Shown here piece by piece: positions 9,388-19,433 of a stretch of DNA of 53,404 nt (position 1 is its first letter; every line of letters begins with the position of its first letter). The notes beneath the pieces were generated by a model that ran no database searches, was not told where the DNA came from, and saw only the letters and a program-made list of their open reading frames with translations. The DNA lies in the NCBI GenBank assembly GCA_902573425.1, contig CACGJO010000007.1, positions 1-53,404 of the forward strand, read 5' to 3'. Both the position numbers and the translations under genes were made by a program. The stretch comes from an uncultured Pelagibacteraceae bacterium (GTDB lineage: Bacteria > Pseudomonadota > Alphaproteobacteria > Pelagibacterales > Pelagibacteraceae).

Positions 9388-11166
9388 ATGTTAAATACAA
9401 TTAAAAATTTTAAGTGGTTTTTTACCATTTCATTTATTTCAATTTTATTAGGTTTATTAACTTTTATAACTTTTATAAATCAAAAATTGATATTCTTAAA
9501 TGAAGATAATTTACAATATTTGTTAATACTCGATGTTACTGTCTTAGTATTGTTTCTAATGCTTTTAGTGCGCGAAACATCCAGACTGTTTCTAAAAATT
9601 AAATCAAAAAAAGAAGGTTCAAAAACAAGCCTAAACTACGTTCTTCAATTTTCACTTTTCGCCTTCATACCCTCATTAGTAATTGCTATTTTTTCCTTAA
9701 TTTTATTTAACGTTGGGTTACAAAAATATTTTGATAAAAAAATAACTTCAGCTGTAAATAATTCTTACGAAGTTGCAAAAAATTACATAGAAGAAACAAA
9801 GCGCTCAGTTGAAGCAGATATTTTTTTAGTAGGAATTGATCTAAATAGATTTTCAGGGATTTTATTTTCAAATCCTAAAAGAGTTCAAGGTAGTATTAGA
9901 GTACAAAAAAATTTAAGACGACTAGACGAAATTTATTTAATAGATAGTACTGGTACAATTTTGCTTGGCGAAACTAATAATCCTGATGATAAATTTATAT
10001 CACCAACAGATGAAGAATTTGATTTGGCTTTAGATGGAAAACCTGTTTCAGTAAAAGTTAGTTCAGAAAACAAAACTGCATTTATGTTAAAATTAAATGA
10101 TTTTATCGATACTTATTTGTATGTTTCAAGAAATATTCAACCTCAATTAATTCAATATCTAGAGGATACAGAACAAGCTGTTAATTTCTATTACACCGTT
10201 CAGAATAACCGAACAGGAATAAAAATAACTTTTGCAATTATCTATGTAATTGTAGTTTCTATGTTATTATTTTTAACCATCGTTTTAGCTATAAGTTTTG
10301 CTGGTAGATTAACAAAACCAATAATTAATCTTATTACTGCATCAAAAAATATTAGTGGAGGAAAACTTGATAGTAAGGTTCCCGAAATTGAATCAGATGA
10401 GGAAATCAATAACCTTAATAAGAATTTTAACAACATGATCGATAGATTAAAAAGACAACAAGATAAACTTTTGGTTTCTGAAAGATATTCTGCCTGGGAA
10501 TCCGTCGCAAGAAAACTTGCCCATGAAATTAAAAATCCCTTAACACCTATACAACTTTCTATCGATAGACTTAAGGAAAAATATTCTGATAAACTTAAAG
10601 ACGATAAAACTGAATTTTCAAAATATCTAGAAACAATTAATAGACAGATTGTAGATATTAAAAAACTTGTAAATGAATTTTCTGATTTTGCAAGGATGCC
10701 ATCTCCAATTTTAAAAAAAATTAAAATTGACGAGGTTTTAAATAGAGCTACATCTTTTTATAAGATGTCTAATGAGAAATTGTCTTTAAAATTTAATAAA
10801 CAAAATAATTTAAATTTTTATGTAAATGGTGATAGTGAACAGTTATACAGAGTCTTTTTGAATTTAATAAAAAATTCAATCGAGGCAATTGATGAAAAAA
10901 AACAAAAAATTACGGATTTACAAGGCAAAATTACTATAGAAATGAACACAAATAATGAATATATAGTGATCGAAATGCTTGATAATGGCATAGGTTTTAA
11001 TGATGTTGTTAATATCACAAAACCTTATTTTACTACAAAAAAGCATGGAACTGGTTTAGGACTACCCATTGTTTCAAAAATTATTAATGATCATGGCGGA
11101 GAAATAAATTTTTTAAAAAATTCTGATGGAGCTAAGATACTTATAAAGTTACCTATTTATCAATGA
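9388..11166 (+). CDS. ntrY: NtrY-like membrane sensor histidine kinase
   Basis: 592 residues. There are three hydrophobic segments in the first 120 residues, an extracytoplasmic sensor region (about 120-280), a further membrane segment (about 285-308), HAMP (about 308-360), a PAS-less linker, the dimerisation/phosphoacceptor helix with His379 in KLAHEIKNPLTP, and a HATPase domain with N (LIKNSIEA), G1 (DNGIGF) and G2 (GTGLGLPI) boxes. This is the NtrY family, linked to nitrogen or redox control of envelope and respiration genes. It overlaps ntrX by four bases (ATGA). The usual ntrBC pair is not adjacent. Confidence 0.93.
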   Translation: MLNTIKNFKWFFTISFISILLGLLTFITFINQKLIFLNEDNLQYLLILDVTVLVLFLMLLVRETSRLFLKIKSKKEGSKTSLNYVLQFSLFAFIPSLVIAIFSLILFNVGLQKYFDKKITSAVNNSYEVAKNYIEETKRSVEADIFLVGIDLNRFSGILFSNPKRVQGSIRVQKNLRRLDEIYLIDSTGTILLGETNNPDDKFISPTDEEFDLALDGKPVSVKVSSENKTAFMLKLNDFIDTYLYVSRNIQPQLIQYLEDTEQAVNFYYTVQNNRTGIKITFAIIYVIVVSMLLFLTIVLAISFAGRLTKPIINLITASKNISGGKLDSKVPEIESDEEINNLNKNFNNMIDRLKRQQDKLLVSERYSAWESVARKLAHEIKNPLTPIQLSIDRLKEKYSDKLKDDKTEFSKYLETINRQIVDIKKLVNEFSDFARMPSPILKKIKIDEVLNRATSFYKMSNEKLSLKFNKQNNLNFYVNGDSEQLYRVFLNLIKNSIEAIDEKKQKITDLQGKITIEMNTNNEYIVIEMLDNGIGFNDVVNITKPYFTTKKHGTGLGLPIVSKIINDHGGEINFLKNSDGAKILIKLPIYQ

Positions 11167-12524
11167 AACAAGAAGTATTAGTAATCGATGATAATTTTGA
11201 CATTCGAAGTTTAATTTCGGAGATTTTAAAAGATAAAAATTATCACGTTAGAGAAGCAGCAAATTTCAACCAAGCTATTTTTGAAATAGATAAAAAGCTT
11301 CCAGATATAGCTGTAATTGATGTTAAATTAGACAAAGGGGACAAGGATGGTATTGAGTTATTAAAAAAAATTAAATCTATTTCAGATTTAGTTCCCGTTA
11401 TAATGATTTCTGGTCATGCAAACGTCGAAATGGCCGTTGAGTCTTTAAAACTTGGAGCTTATGAGTTTATTACAAAACCTTTCGCTCCAGAACAGCTTCT
11501 TAATTTTATAAGCCGAGGTCTAGAAAATATCAGCTTAAGAAAAGAAAATAGACAATTAGAAAATAGATCTTTCCACTCTTTTGACTTTATTGGTCAAAAT
11601 AATCAAGTACTAAAAATTAAGAAACTTATAACTAAACTTGGATCAACAGATAGCCGAATATTAATATTCGGGCCTACTGGATCTGGAAAAGAACTTTTAG
11701 CAAGAAAAATTCATAAAAATTCACAAAGAAATAAAAAACCTTTCATTGTGATAAATGGCGCTTTACTTAGTGGAGACAATTATGAGAAAGAACTTTTTGG
11801 TTCTGAAAATACAGATGGAACAATCAGCTACGGTTTTTTAGAAAAAGCAAAAGGTGGAACACTTTTAATTGATGAAGTTTCAGAAATACCATTAGATACG
11901 CAGGCAAAAATATTAAGAATTTTAATAGATCAAAAATTTAAAAGATTAAATGGTAAAGAGGATATTTATGTAAATGTGCGTGTAATTTCATCAACCTCTA
12001 AAGATTTGAAAAATGAAGTCTTAATGGGAAATTTCAGAGAAGATTTGTTTCACAGACTCAATGTAGTGCCAATAGAGATACCGAGTCTTAACTCCAGGTC
12101 TGATGATATACCTCTATTAATTGATTACTTTCAAAAAAAATTATCAGAAATTAATGGAATTCCCAAAATTGAAATTAACGTTAATGATGATTTACTTTAC
12201 ACATATCAGTGGCCCGGTAATGTAAGAGAACTAAGAAATCTTGTTGAAAGAATATCAATACTTTCTCAAAATGAAAATAAGGCTAATATTGGAAGACTCC
12301 TCCATGAGATTTTAAGTAAAAATAATTCGCAAACTTTAGTAAATACTAATCTTTCGATAGATTACCCCTTGAAGCAGGCAAGAGAAAACTTTGAAAAAAA
12401 TTATTTACTTACTCAACTTAAAAAAAATAAGGGCAATATCTCAAAAACAGCAGAATTTATTGGCATGGAGAGATCTGCACTTCATAGAAAACTTAAATCT
12501 TTGGGAATCAAAGGTATAAATTAA
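11163..12524 (+). CDS. ntrX: NtrX-like response regulator without GAFTGA
   Basis: 453 residues. The receiver domain (1-120) has Asp9, Asp10, phosphoacceptor Asp53 and Lys105. The AAA+ domain (about 143-370) has Walker A GPTGSGKE at 170-177 and Walker B GGTLLIDE at 231-238. The C-terminal Fis-type helix-turn-helix (NISKTAEFIGMERSALHRKL) ends the protein. At the place where sigma-54 activators carry GAFTGA (about 217-222) the sequence reads TDGTIS. That makes sigma-54 contact unlikely; it probably regulates sigma-70 promoters, as described for some alphaproteobacterial NtrC/NtrX proteins. Partner of the overlapping ntrY kinase. Confidence 0.93.
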   Translation: MKQEVLVIDDNFDIRSLISEILKDKNYHVREAANFNQAIFEIDKKLPDIAVIDVKLDKGDKDGIELLKKIKSISDLVPVIMISGHANVEMAVESLKLGAYEFITKPFAPEQLLNFISRGLENISLRKENRQLENRSFHSFDFIGQNNQVLKIKKLITKLGSTDSRILIFGPTGSGKELLARKIHKNSQRNKKPFIVINGALLSGDNYEKELFGSENTDGTISYGFLEKAKGGTLLIDEVSEIPLDTQAKILRILIDQKFKRLNGKEDIYVNVRVISSTSKDLKNEVLMGNFREDLFHRLNVVPIEIPSLNSRSDDIPLLIDYFQKKLSEINGIPKIEINVNDDLLYTYQWPGNVRELRNLVERISILSQNENKANIGRLLHEILSKNNSQTLVNTNLSIDYPLKQARENFEKNYLLTQLKKNKGNISKTAEFIGMERSALHRKLKSLGIKGIN

Positions 12525-12526
12525 TC

Positions 12527-13894
12527 ATGAATATTATCATTTGTGGCGCCGGCATGGTCGGTTTTTCAATTAGCAAACAATTACAGGCACAAGGACACTC
12601 TGTAACTGTTATCGACCAATCATCTGAAGACATTAAAAAAATTAATGACACACAAGATGTTAAGGGCATAGTTGGCAGAGCCACTTTACCCTCAGTACTT
12701 GAAAGTGCAGGCGCAAAAGATACTGATATGATTATTGCTGTTACTAGAAATGACGAAATAAACATGATTGTATGCCAAATAGCAAGTTCTCTATTTAATA
12801 TTTCAAAAAAAATTGCAAGAATCAGATCACAAGAATTCTTAGAGGGTAAATGGAGTAAATTATATAGCAAAGCAAATATACCAATAGATGTAATCATATC
12901 CCCTGAGAGAGAAGTAGCTAAATCCTTGTTCCGTAAATTAGAAGCACCAGGGGCTTTAGACAACGTCCCATTTGTAAAAGATAAGGTAAAGTTACTTGAA
13001 ATTCTAATCGAAAAAAAATGCCCGATAGCAAATGTTCCTTTAAGCGATTTAACAAAAAAATTTCCTGAATTTAAAGCGTATATATTTGGAGCAGAGAGAA
13101 AAGATCAATTTGTTTTTTTTAAAAAAAACGATCAAATGAAAGTAGGTGATAAAGTATATTTGGTCGTAAGCACAGATCAAATCAAAAAATTATTATCAGT
13201 TTTCGGCCACGATGAAAAGCTTGCAAAAAAAATACTTATTATAGGTGGCGGAAATATTAGCCTCCATCTTGCGAAGCTTCTCGAAACATCTGATGGACTA
13301 AGAACAAAAATTATTGAAAAAAACAAGTCCAGAGCAGAACAATTGGCTGGTGAATTATCGTCTTCAATCATAATTTGCGGTGATCCGTTAGATGAAAAAA
13401 TTTTAAAGGAAGCAAATATCGAAGAGATAGAAACAGTTTTTGCTTTAACTGATGATGATGAAGATAATATTATGTCTTGTGTATTAGCTGAAAAATATAC
13501 TCCTTCTAAACGAACAATAGCAATTATAAATAAACATAATTATAATATTCTTCAGGAGTCTCTAAAAATTGATGATTTAGTTGATCCTAGAATGGCAACA
13601 GTTTCCACTATTATGAAACATGTACATATGGGTACAATAGATACTGTTTATACATTACTAGATGGACAATACGAATTCTTAGAAGCTAAAATACTTGAGT
13701 CATCAGAACTTGTTAATAAATCAATTAAAGACTCTAATTTACCCGATCAAGTTAGAATAGGGGCCATTGTTCGAAAAGACAAAGTGATGATGCCAAGTTC
13801 TAAATTTATTTTTGAAAAGGACGATATAGTAATTGTTTTATCTAAAAGAGAGCAACTTAAGGATGTTGAAGATATTTTTAGAATAACTTCATAA
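12527..13894 (+). CDS. trkA: Trk potassium system NAD-binding protein TrkA
   Basis: Cytoplasmic gating subunit of a Trk potassium uptake system. 455 residues built as two repeats, each a Rossmann RCK-N domain followed by RCK-C. The glycine-rich loops are IICGAGMVGFSISK at the N-terminus and ILIIGGGNISLHLAK near residue 240. It begins two bases after ntrX, the normal alphaproteobacterial order, and is followed after one base by the membrane partner trkH, forming a complete two-gene uptake system. The hfq gene usual next in relatives is absent here. Confidence 0.96.
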   Translation: MNIIICGAGMVGFSISKQLQAQGHSVTVIDQSSEDIKKINDTQDVKGIVGRATLPSVLESAGAKDTDMIIAVTRNDEINMIVCQIASSLFNISKKIARIRSQEFLEGKWSKLYSKANIPIDVIISPEREVAKSLFRKLEAPGALDNVPFVKDKVKLLEILIEKKCPIANVPLSDLTKKFPEFKAYIFGAERKDQFVFFKKNDQMKVGDKVYLVVSTDQIKKLLSVFGHDEKLAKKILIIGGGNISLHLAKLLETSDGLRTKIIEKNKSRAEQLAGELSSSIIICGDPLDEKILKEANIEEIETVFALTDDDEDNIMSCVLAEKYTPSKRTIAIINKHNYNILQESLKIDDLVDPRMATVSTIMKHVHMGTIDTVYTLLDGQYEFLEAKILESSELVNKSIKDSNLPDQVRIGAIVRKDKVMMPSSKFIFEKDDIVIVLSKREQLKDVEDIFRITS

Positions 13895-13895
13895 A

Positions 13896-15311
13896 ATGAA
13901 AATTCAGTCTAGTCTTTATTATTTAGGCCTAAGTTGTTTTCCAGTTTGTATTTTGTCTTTATTTAATATTTTTTATTCTTATTATTTTGATTATTTACTT
14001 GATGTTAATTCTTACATAATTGTATTATTTGTTTCATTATTTATAGGTTTAATTTTATTTTTTGTTGGTAAAAAAAAGAAAGATGAAATTGATATTTATA
14101 ACCAACTCATTTTAGTTTTTTTGATTTATTTAATAATATCAGGTTTAATATCAATACCTTATCATTTAAGTATTTACCAAATTCCTTTAATAGACGCTTA
14201 CTTCGAGTCAGTGTCTGGTCTCTCTAGCACTGGATTTACCATAATAACAGATGTAAAAAACCTAGACCCGCCTCTTATTATTTGGAGATCATCTTCACAG
14301 TGGCTAGGTGGATTTTATTTTTTAGTATTTTTAGTTTTAATTTTTTCCAATAAAAACTTTAATTTTAAAATGATTGATTATGGTTTTAATTTTGAAAAAA
14401 AAACAGATTTTGCTAAGAATATCTTAAATGTGTCTTATAGAATCTTTTTTATTTATTTAACACTAACCCTAACAATTTTTTTACTTTTTATTTTATCAGA
14501 TGTACGTATTTTTAATAGTCTCAATCTATCAATGACCATAATATCATCTGGAGGATTTTTACCAACAAACATGTTAAATGATATATTAAAAACTAATCTA
14601 CATTATGTAGTTTTAATCTTAGGCTTTTTAATATCAATTTTTAATTTTTATCTTCTTTACAATCTATTTTTTGGTAGAAATAATTTAAAGGATCATGGGG
14701 AAGACCTTTATATATTCGTATTATTATTATCATTTTGCCTATTATTTTATTTAATTGTTGATTTAGATTTATTAAAAGTTTTTATTAGTATACTAAGTAG
14801 TATCGGTAATTCAGGCATAGAAATTGCTCCCGTTCCAAAAAACTTTAGTTTATTTCTTCTAATTTTGACACTTTTTGGAGGTTCGGTTTTATCAACAACA
14901 TCAGGAATTAAATTTATTAGAATATACATTTTAATGAAAGCTTTTTTTATAGAGATTTATAGACTTGTAAAACCCAACGTAGTTTTAAATTCTAAAATAA
15001 TGCTTTCAGAAAATAAAATAAATAAAGATAATATAAGAATTGCATTTTTAGTATTTATACTTTTTTTTCTAAGTCTTTTTATTTTAAGTAGTATTTTATT
15101 AATGGATACTTTTGGTTTTGAAAGTTCTTTTAAATTATCCTTATTAACTTTAACAAATACAATGGCATCAAGTATTTATGGATTAGATAGTATCAATTTT
15201 GCTAATTTATTCAATATTTCAAAGATTTCACTTATATTTTTTATGATAATAGCTAAAATTGAATTACTTGCTGTTTTTTTGATAATAAGAAAGTTTTTTT
15301 TAAGTAATTAA
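13896..15311 (+). CDS. trkH: Trk potassium uptake channel subunit TrkH
   Basis: 471-residue polytopic inner-membrane protein with the repeated membrane-pore-membrane layout of the TrkH/KtrB family. Selectivity-loop signatures are visible: ESVSGLSSTGFT near residue 105, TIISSGGF near 213, SSIGNSGIE near 305 and TNTMASSIYG near 420. It conducts K+ when gated by TrkA, whose gene is one base upstream. The sequence is Phe/Ile/Leu-rich as expected for an AT-rich genome. Confidence 0.94.
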   Translation: MKIQSSLYYLGLSCFPVCILSLFNIFYSYYFDYLLDVNSYIIVLFVSLFIGLILFFVGKKKKDEIDIYNQLILVFLIYLIISGLISIPYHLSIYQIPLIDAYFESVSGLSSTGFTIITDVKNLDPPLIIWRSSSQWLGGFYFLVFLVLIFSNKNFNFKMIDYGFNFEKKTDFAKNILNVSYRIFFIYLTLTLTIFLLFILSDVRIFNSLNLSMTIISSGGFLPTNMLNDILKTNLHYVVLILGFLISIFNFYLLYNLFFGRNNLKDHGEDLYIFVLLLSFCLLFYLIVDLDLLKVFISILSSIGNSGIEIAPVPKNFSLFLLILTLFGGSVLSTTSGIKFIRIYILMKAFFIEIYRLVKPNVVLNSKIMLSENKINKDNIRIAFLVFILFFLSLFILSSILLMDTFGFESSFKLSLLTLTNTMASSIYGLDSINFANLFNISKISLIFFMIIAKIELLAVFLIIRKFFLSN

Positions 15312-15314
15312 ATT

Positions 15315-16268
15315 ATGTCTAAAATATTAATTATTGGTGCAGGTGTTATGGGATCGGCGTTTTCTTTTCCGTGTGCAGATAATGGTCATAAAGTAAATAT
15401 TGTAGGCTCTCCTTTAGAAAATAAAACTATCGATGAACTAAAAAAAAATTATTATCATCAAGCTTTGAGCTGTAATCTTTCAAAAAATTTAAATTTTTTA
15501 AAAGCTGACAAACTACAAGATGAACTTAAAAATAATCCAGATTTATTAGTAATTGCTGTTAATTCTAAAGGTATAAATTGGATTACCAAAGAATTAGAGA
15601 GTACAAATTTTACAAACATACCATTATTATTACTTACAAAGGGTTTAAGTATACAGAATAATAAATTTGTATTACTCACTGATAGATTTAAAAATTTTGA
15701 AATTACAGCAGTAGCTGGCCCTTGTTTGGCAAAAGATTTATCAAAAAAAAATAAAACAGCAGTTGTATTAGCTAATAAAAATATAAATAAAGCTAATGAA
15801 ATTAGTCAATTAATTAAAACAAGCTATTATTTTGTTGAAACTTCTGATGATTTAATTGGCATTGAGGTATGTGCGGCAATTAAAAATTTTTATTCAATGA
15901 TAATTGGATCTGCAAATGAATTAAATACAGCTGCTTTTTTATTAAATAAATCAATTATTGAAATGAATAAATTTGTAAAATTTTTAGGTGGATCTGAAAA
16001 ATCTGTTTATGGTCTTGCTGGATTAGGTGATTTATATGTAAGTAGTGCAGGGGGCAGAAATAGTAAAATGGGTCAACTGCTAGGGAAAGGATATTTATAT
16101 ACTGAAGCTAAAGCAAAATTTATGCCCAATGAAACAATTGAGGGAGCAGAATTAGCAGTGGATATAGGTAAAAAAGTTCTAAAAGATTTTAGCCAAAAGG
16201 ATTTCCCTTTAATGCACGCGTTGATAGATGCAATATGTAACAATAAAAAATTTACTATAAACTGGTAA
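15315..16268 (+). CDS. gpsA: NAD(P)-dependent glycerol-3-phosphate dehydrogenase-like protein
   Basis: 317 residues with the GpsA fold. The Rossmann loop is GAGVMGSAF, the substrate loop reads AGPCLAKDL, the conserved lysine is in AAIKNFYSMIIG, and the C-terminal domain has GLAGLGDLYVSSAGGRNSKMGQLLGKG. The family reduces dihydroxyacetone phosphate to sn-glycerol 3-phosphate for phospholipids. The N-terminal loop differs from the common GAGSWGTALA, so this may be a divergent subfamily with another role; other gpsA copies cannot be excluded. It is three bases downstream of trkH and is followed by gap. Confidence 0.82.
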   Translation: MSKILIIGAGVMGSAFSFPCADNGHKVNIVGSPLENKTIDELKKNYYHQALSCNLSKNLNFLKADKLQDELKNNPDLLVIAVNSKGINWITKELESTNFTNIPLLLLTKGLSIQNNKFVLLTDRFKNFEITAVAGPCLAKDLSKKNKTAVVLANKNINKANEISQLIKTSYYFVETSDDLIGIEVCAAIKNFYSMIIGSANELNTAAFLLNKSIIEMNKFVKFLGGSEKSVYGLAGLGDLYVSSAGGRNSKMGQLLGKGYLYTEAKAKFMPNETIEGAELAVDIGKKVLKDFSQKDFPLMHALIDAICNNKKFTINW

Positions 16269-16349
16269 ATAGTCAAAAAAAGCCTTTGATGATTGCGATA
16301 AAGTAGTTAAAAGAAAGTTTATAACATTGTATAATAAAGTTTTTTAAAA

Positions 16350-17354
16350 ATGATAAAAGTTGGAATTAATGGATTTGGTAGAATTGGAAGATTAATTCTA
16401 AGGGCCTTACTAGAAAATTATAAGGATAAAATTCAAATTGTTGGTATCAATGATCTTGGCTCTATTGATACTAACGCACATTTAATTAAATATGATAGTA
16501 CACACGGAACTCTTCCACATGATGTAAGTACCTCAAAAGATGGTTTTAAAATTTTAAACCAAAATATAAAAGTATTCGCTGAAAAAGATCCTGTAAATTT
16601 GCCGTGGGGGAAGATAGGAGCAGATATTGTTTTAGAATGCACAGGATTATTTTTGAATAAAGAAACTGCAGGTAAACATTTAAAAGCAGGGGCTAAAAAA
16701 GTTATAATATCAGCACCAGGAAAAGATGTGGATTTCACAATTGTTCAAGGAGTAAACAGCAAAGATTTAAAAAAAGATCACAATGTTATTTCTAATGGAT
16801 CTTGTACTACAAATTGTTTAGCACCCGTTGCAATGGTTTTAGAAAATAGTTTTGGAATTGAGTATGGATACATGACTACTATTCACAGTTATACAGGGGA
16901 TCAAAAATTATTGGATACCCTTCATAAAGATCTAAGAAGGGCAAGATCCACTGAGGGGTCGATGATACCAACCTCAACTGGTGCTGCTAAAGCAATGAGT
17001 TTAGTTCTACCAAGCCTAAAAGGGAAGCTCGATGGCACAGCTATAAGGGTTCCAACACCAAATGTTTCCTTGATTGATTTTACATTAGTTACAAAAAAAG
17101 ATGTTACTACCGACACTATAAATGAAGCTATGATAAAAGCTGCCAAAGGTGAGTTGAAGGGTATTCTTGGAATTAATAAACAGCCATTAGTTTCAAAAGA
17201 TTTTAATCATGACGCGCACAGCTCAATATTTGATGTTACTCAAACTCAAGTAGTCAAAAATAAATTTAGCAGAGTTCTTTCTTGGTATGATAATGAATGG
17301 GGTTTTTCTAATCGTATGTGTGATACGTCAATACAAATTTCAAAACTTATTTAA
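16350..17354 (+). CDS. gap: Type I glyceraldehyde-3-phosphate dehydrogenase
   Basis: 334 residues, normal length. NAD-binding GINGFGRIGR opens the protein, the catalytic cysteine lies in SNGSCTTNCLAP, and the C-terminal WYDNEWGFSNRM motif is intact. Makes 1,3-bisphosphoglycerate from glyceraldehyde 3-phosphate, or the reverse in gluconeogenesis. An 81-base spacer separates it from the gpsA-like gene, the longest gap in this part, so it may have its own promoter (a TATAAT lies at about 16331). The BASS transporter starts three bases after it. Confidence 0.97.
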   Translation: MIKVGINGFGRIGRLILRALLENYKDKIQIVGINDLGSIDTNAHLIKYDSTHGTLPHDVSTSKDGFKILNQNIKVFAEKDPVNLPWGKIGADIVLECTGLFLNKETAGKHLKAGAKKVIISAPGKDVDFTIVQGVNSKDLKKDHNVISNGSCTTNCLAPVAMVLENSFGIEYGYMTTIHSYTGDQKLLDTLHKDLRRARSTEGSMIPTSTGAAKAMSLVLPSLKGKLDGTAIRVPTPNVSLIDFTLVTKKDVTTDTINEAMIKAAKGELKGILGINKQPLVSKDFNHDAHSSIFDVTQTQVVKNKFSRVLSWYDNEWGFSNRMCDTSIQISKLI

Positions 17355-17357
17355 TAA

Positions 17358-18206
17358 ATGGAAGTAGTAACTAAAATTGCGCCTATAGCGCTTGCATTAA
17401 TAATGCTAGCCCTAGGATTAGGTTTAACTGGTCAAGATTTTTTAAGAGTCGCAAAACAACCAAAAGATTTTTTAGTCGGTTTAATATGTCAATTAATATT
17501 ACTACCGATTATTGCTTTTCTATTGCTTAAAACATTTAGTTTACCTTTAGAGATTGCTCTCGGTGTAATGATTATTGCTGCAGCGCCCGGCGGAGTTACA
17601 TCAAATGTGCTTACAAAATTTGCTAATGGAGATGTGGCTCTTTCTATTTCATTAACAGCAATTATTAGTTTAATCAGCATTATTTCGGTTCCATTTATTG
17701 TTTTTAAATCCGCAGAATTATTAGCAGTATCAGGAATTTCAAAAGAAATTTCTATGGCAGGAATATCAATAAAAATGTTTTTAGTTGTGACTCTTCCAGT
17801 TCTTATTGGAATGTTAATAAGAAAATTCGCATCAAATTTCATTATGTCCAAATCCCAATTAATTGAAAGAATTTCGGTCCTTTTATTTGTAATTGTTTTT
17901 GCAGCGATATGGGTTGAAGAATGGGCGAATATAATTGGATACATTCAACAAGCTGGTTTAATTACTTTAGTTTTAAATATTTTAATGATGCTTGTCGGGT
18001 ATTATATTGCAAAGTTCTTTTCAACTGGAGTTGCACAAAGAAAATCTATTTCACTTGAGTGTGGACTTCAAAACGGAACTTTGGCTGTTTTCGTAGCAAG
18101 TCAATTATTTAATGATATAATTTATTTAATTCCTACAGCAACATACGCAATAATAATGTTTGTAACATCATTAGTTTATGTCTTTTTTATAAGAAAAATT
18201 GATTAA
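17358..18206 (+). CDS. Bile acid:sodium symporter (BASS) family transporter
   Basis: 282 residues with nine to ten hydrophobic segments. The BASS signature is seen in ALGVMIIAAAPGGVTSNVLTKFANGDVALSIS around residues 68-100 and in the crossover ECGLQNGTLAVFVA near the C-terminus. The family imports organic anions with sodium; substrates include bile acids, pyruvate and pantothenate-type acids. The substrate here is unknown. The position three bases after gap suggests co-transcription and permits, but does not show, a role in carboxylate uptake such as pyruvate. Confidence 0.88.
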   Translation: MEVVTKIAPIALALIMLALGLGLTGQDFLRVAKQPKDFLVGLICQLILLPIIAFLLLKTFSLPLEIALGVMIIAAAPGGVTSNVLTKFANGDVALSISLTAIISLISIISVPFIVFKSAELLAVSGISKEISMAGISIKMFLVVTLPVLIGMLIRKFASNFIMSKSQLIERISVLLFVIVFAAIWVEEWANIIGYIQQAGLITLVLNILMMLVGYYIAKFFSTGVAQRKSISLECGLQNGTLAVFVASQLFNDIIYLIPTATYAIIMFVTSLVYVFFIRKID

Positions 18207-18212
18207 TAAAAT

Positions 18213-19433
18213 ATGAAAAAATTAGATTTAAGTCTTTTTGCCAAAGATAAAAACTTATTTTTTTTATTTTTTATTTCCGCTTTTATCTTAAGATCTGTTA
18301 TTGCTTACTATTATGGCGATAGAAGTTTGGAAAATGAATGGGCTATTTTAGTAAATAATTTATACTATTTTAATTCATACTCTCTTTTAGTTTTTGACGA
18401 TTTGTTTGTCCCTAACTTATGGATGCCTCCAGTATATGGTTATTTTATTTATTTACATTCATTACTGGTAGGTTTTAATGATTACTTGCCTTTAAGCGTT
18501 ATAACTACACAAATTTTAATTTCATCACTAACACCAATTTTTTTCTTTAAAATACTTTCTATTTTTTTTAATAGAAATTATAGTATTATTGGAACAATAA
18601 TTTTTATTTTTTTCCCTTTAATTGTATATTCCTCGTGCCAAATATCATCAGTGACAATATACCTTTTTTTAAATATTTTATTTCTTTATCTTATCTTAAA
18701 CTTAAAAAAAAAAAAAAATTTAAAAAGAATTATTTTAATCGGAATCATATCTTCGATTTTAATTTTAACTAGACGAGATTTTGTTTTAATCTATTTATTT
18801 TCATTGTTATACAGTTTTTTATTTCTTAAACTAAATTTTAAATCAATATCTTCAATTTTAATGATTACTATTATTGGAATATCACCTTATATATATAGAA
18901 ATTATATAGCCTTTGATAAATTTATAATCCACTCAGGTTTTGGTTATAATATTTGGAAAGCCTATAACCCAAAAGCTAAAGTTGAAGGTTATCTATTTCC
19001 ATCCAAGGAACTACAAAATAAAATTAAAAATGTCAAAAAAAATATACATTATAGAATCAATGAAGATAAAATATATCTAGAACAGGCTTTAATCTATATT
19101 ACAGAAGATCCAGGAAAATATATAAATCTTTACTTTAAAAGACTTTACGCATTTTATTTTTTTGATTTAAATTCATCCCAGAAGAATTACTACAATTATT
19201 TTCATATTTATCCGATTGTATTAATCTCATTATTGTCCCTTTGTGGCCTCATAGTAGTTAATAAAAAAAATAATAAATTTAATTATTTAATTCTTACATT
19301 TTTACTAATTGTAGCACTATATTCTTTTTTTGCAGTTTTACCGAGATATAAAATTTACATTTTACCTTTTCAAATAATTTTAAGTATAAGTTTTTTGAAA
19401 TATTTGCTTAATAAATTAAGAATAAAGTATTAA
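18213..19433 (+). CDS. PMT/ArnT-like membrane glycosyltransferase, function unknown
   Basis: 406 residues with about ten hydrophobic segments, resembling the GT-C fold of dolichyl- or polyprenyl-phosphate sugar transferases. Supporting points are an early acidic loop (GDRSLENEW), the LILTRRDF segment and the PYIYRNYIAFDKFI...SGFGYNIWKAYNP loop, a recurrent pattern in this family. It probably moves a sugar from a lipid carrier to an envelope acceptor; donor and acceptor are unknown. A run of about 15 A lies in codons for LKKKKN (about 18704-18718). The 3' end overlaps the convergent methyltransferase by 18 bases. Confidence 0.65.
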   Translation: MKKLDLSLFAKDKNLFFLFFISAFILRSVIAYYYGDRSLENEWAILVNNLYYFNSYSLLVFDDLFVPNLWMPPVYGYFIYLHSLLVGFNDYLPLSVITTQILISSLTPIFFFKILSIFFNRNYSIIGTIIFIFFPLIVYSSCQISSVTIYLFLNILFLYLILNLKKKKNLKRIILIGIISSILILTRRDFVLIYLFSLLYSFLFLKLNFKSISSILMITIIGISPYIYRNYIAFDKFIIHSGFGYNIWKAYNPKAKVEGYLFPSKELQNKIKNVKKNIHYRINEDKIYLEQALIYITEDPGKYINLYFKRLYAFYFFDLNSSQKNYYNYFHIYPIVLISLLSLCGLIVVNKKNNKFNYLILTFLLIVALYSFFAVLPRYKIYILPFQIILSISFLKYLLNKLRIKY

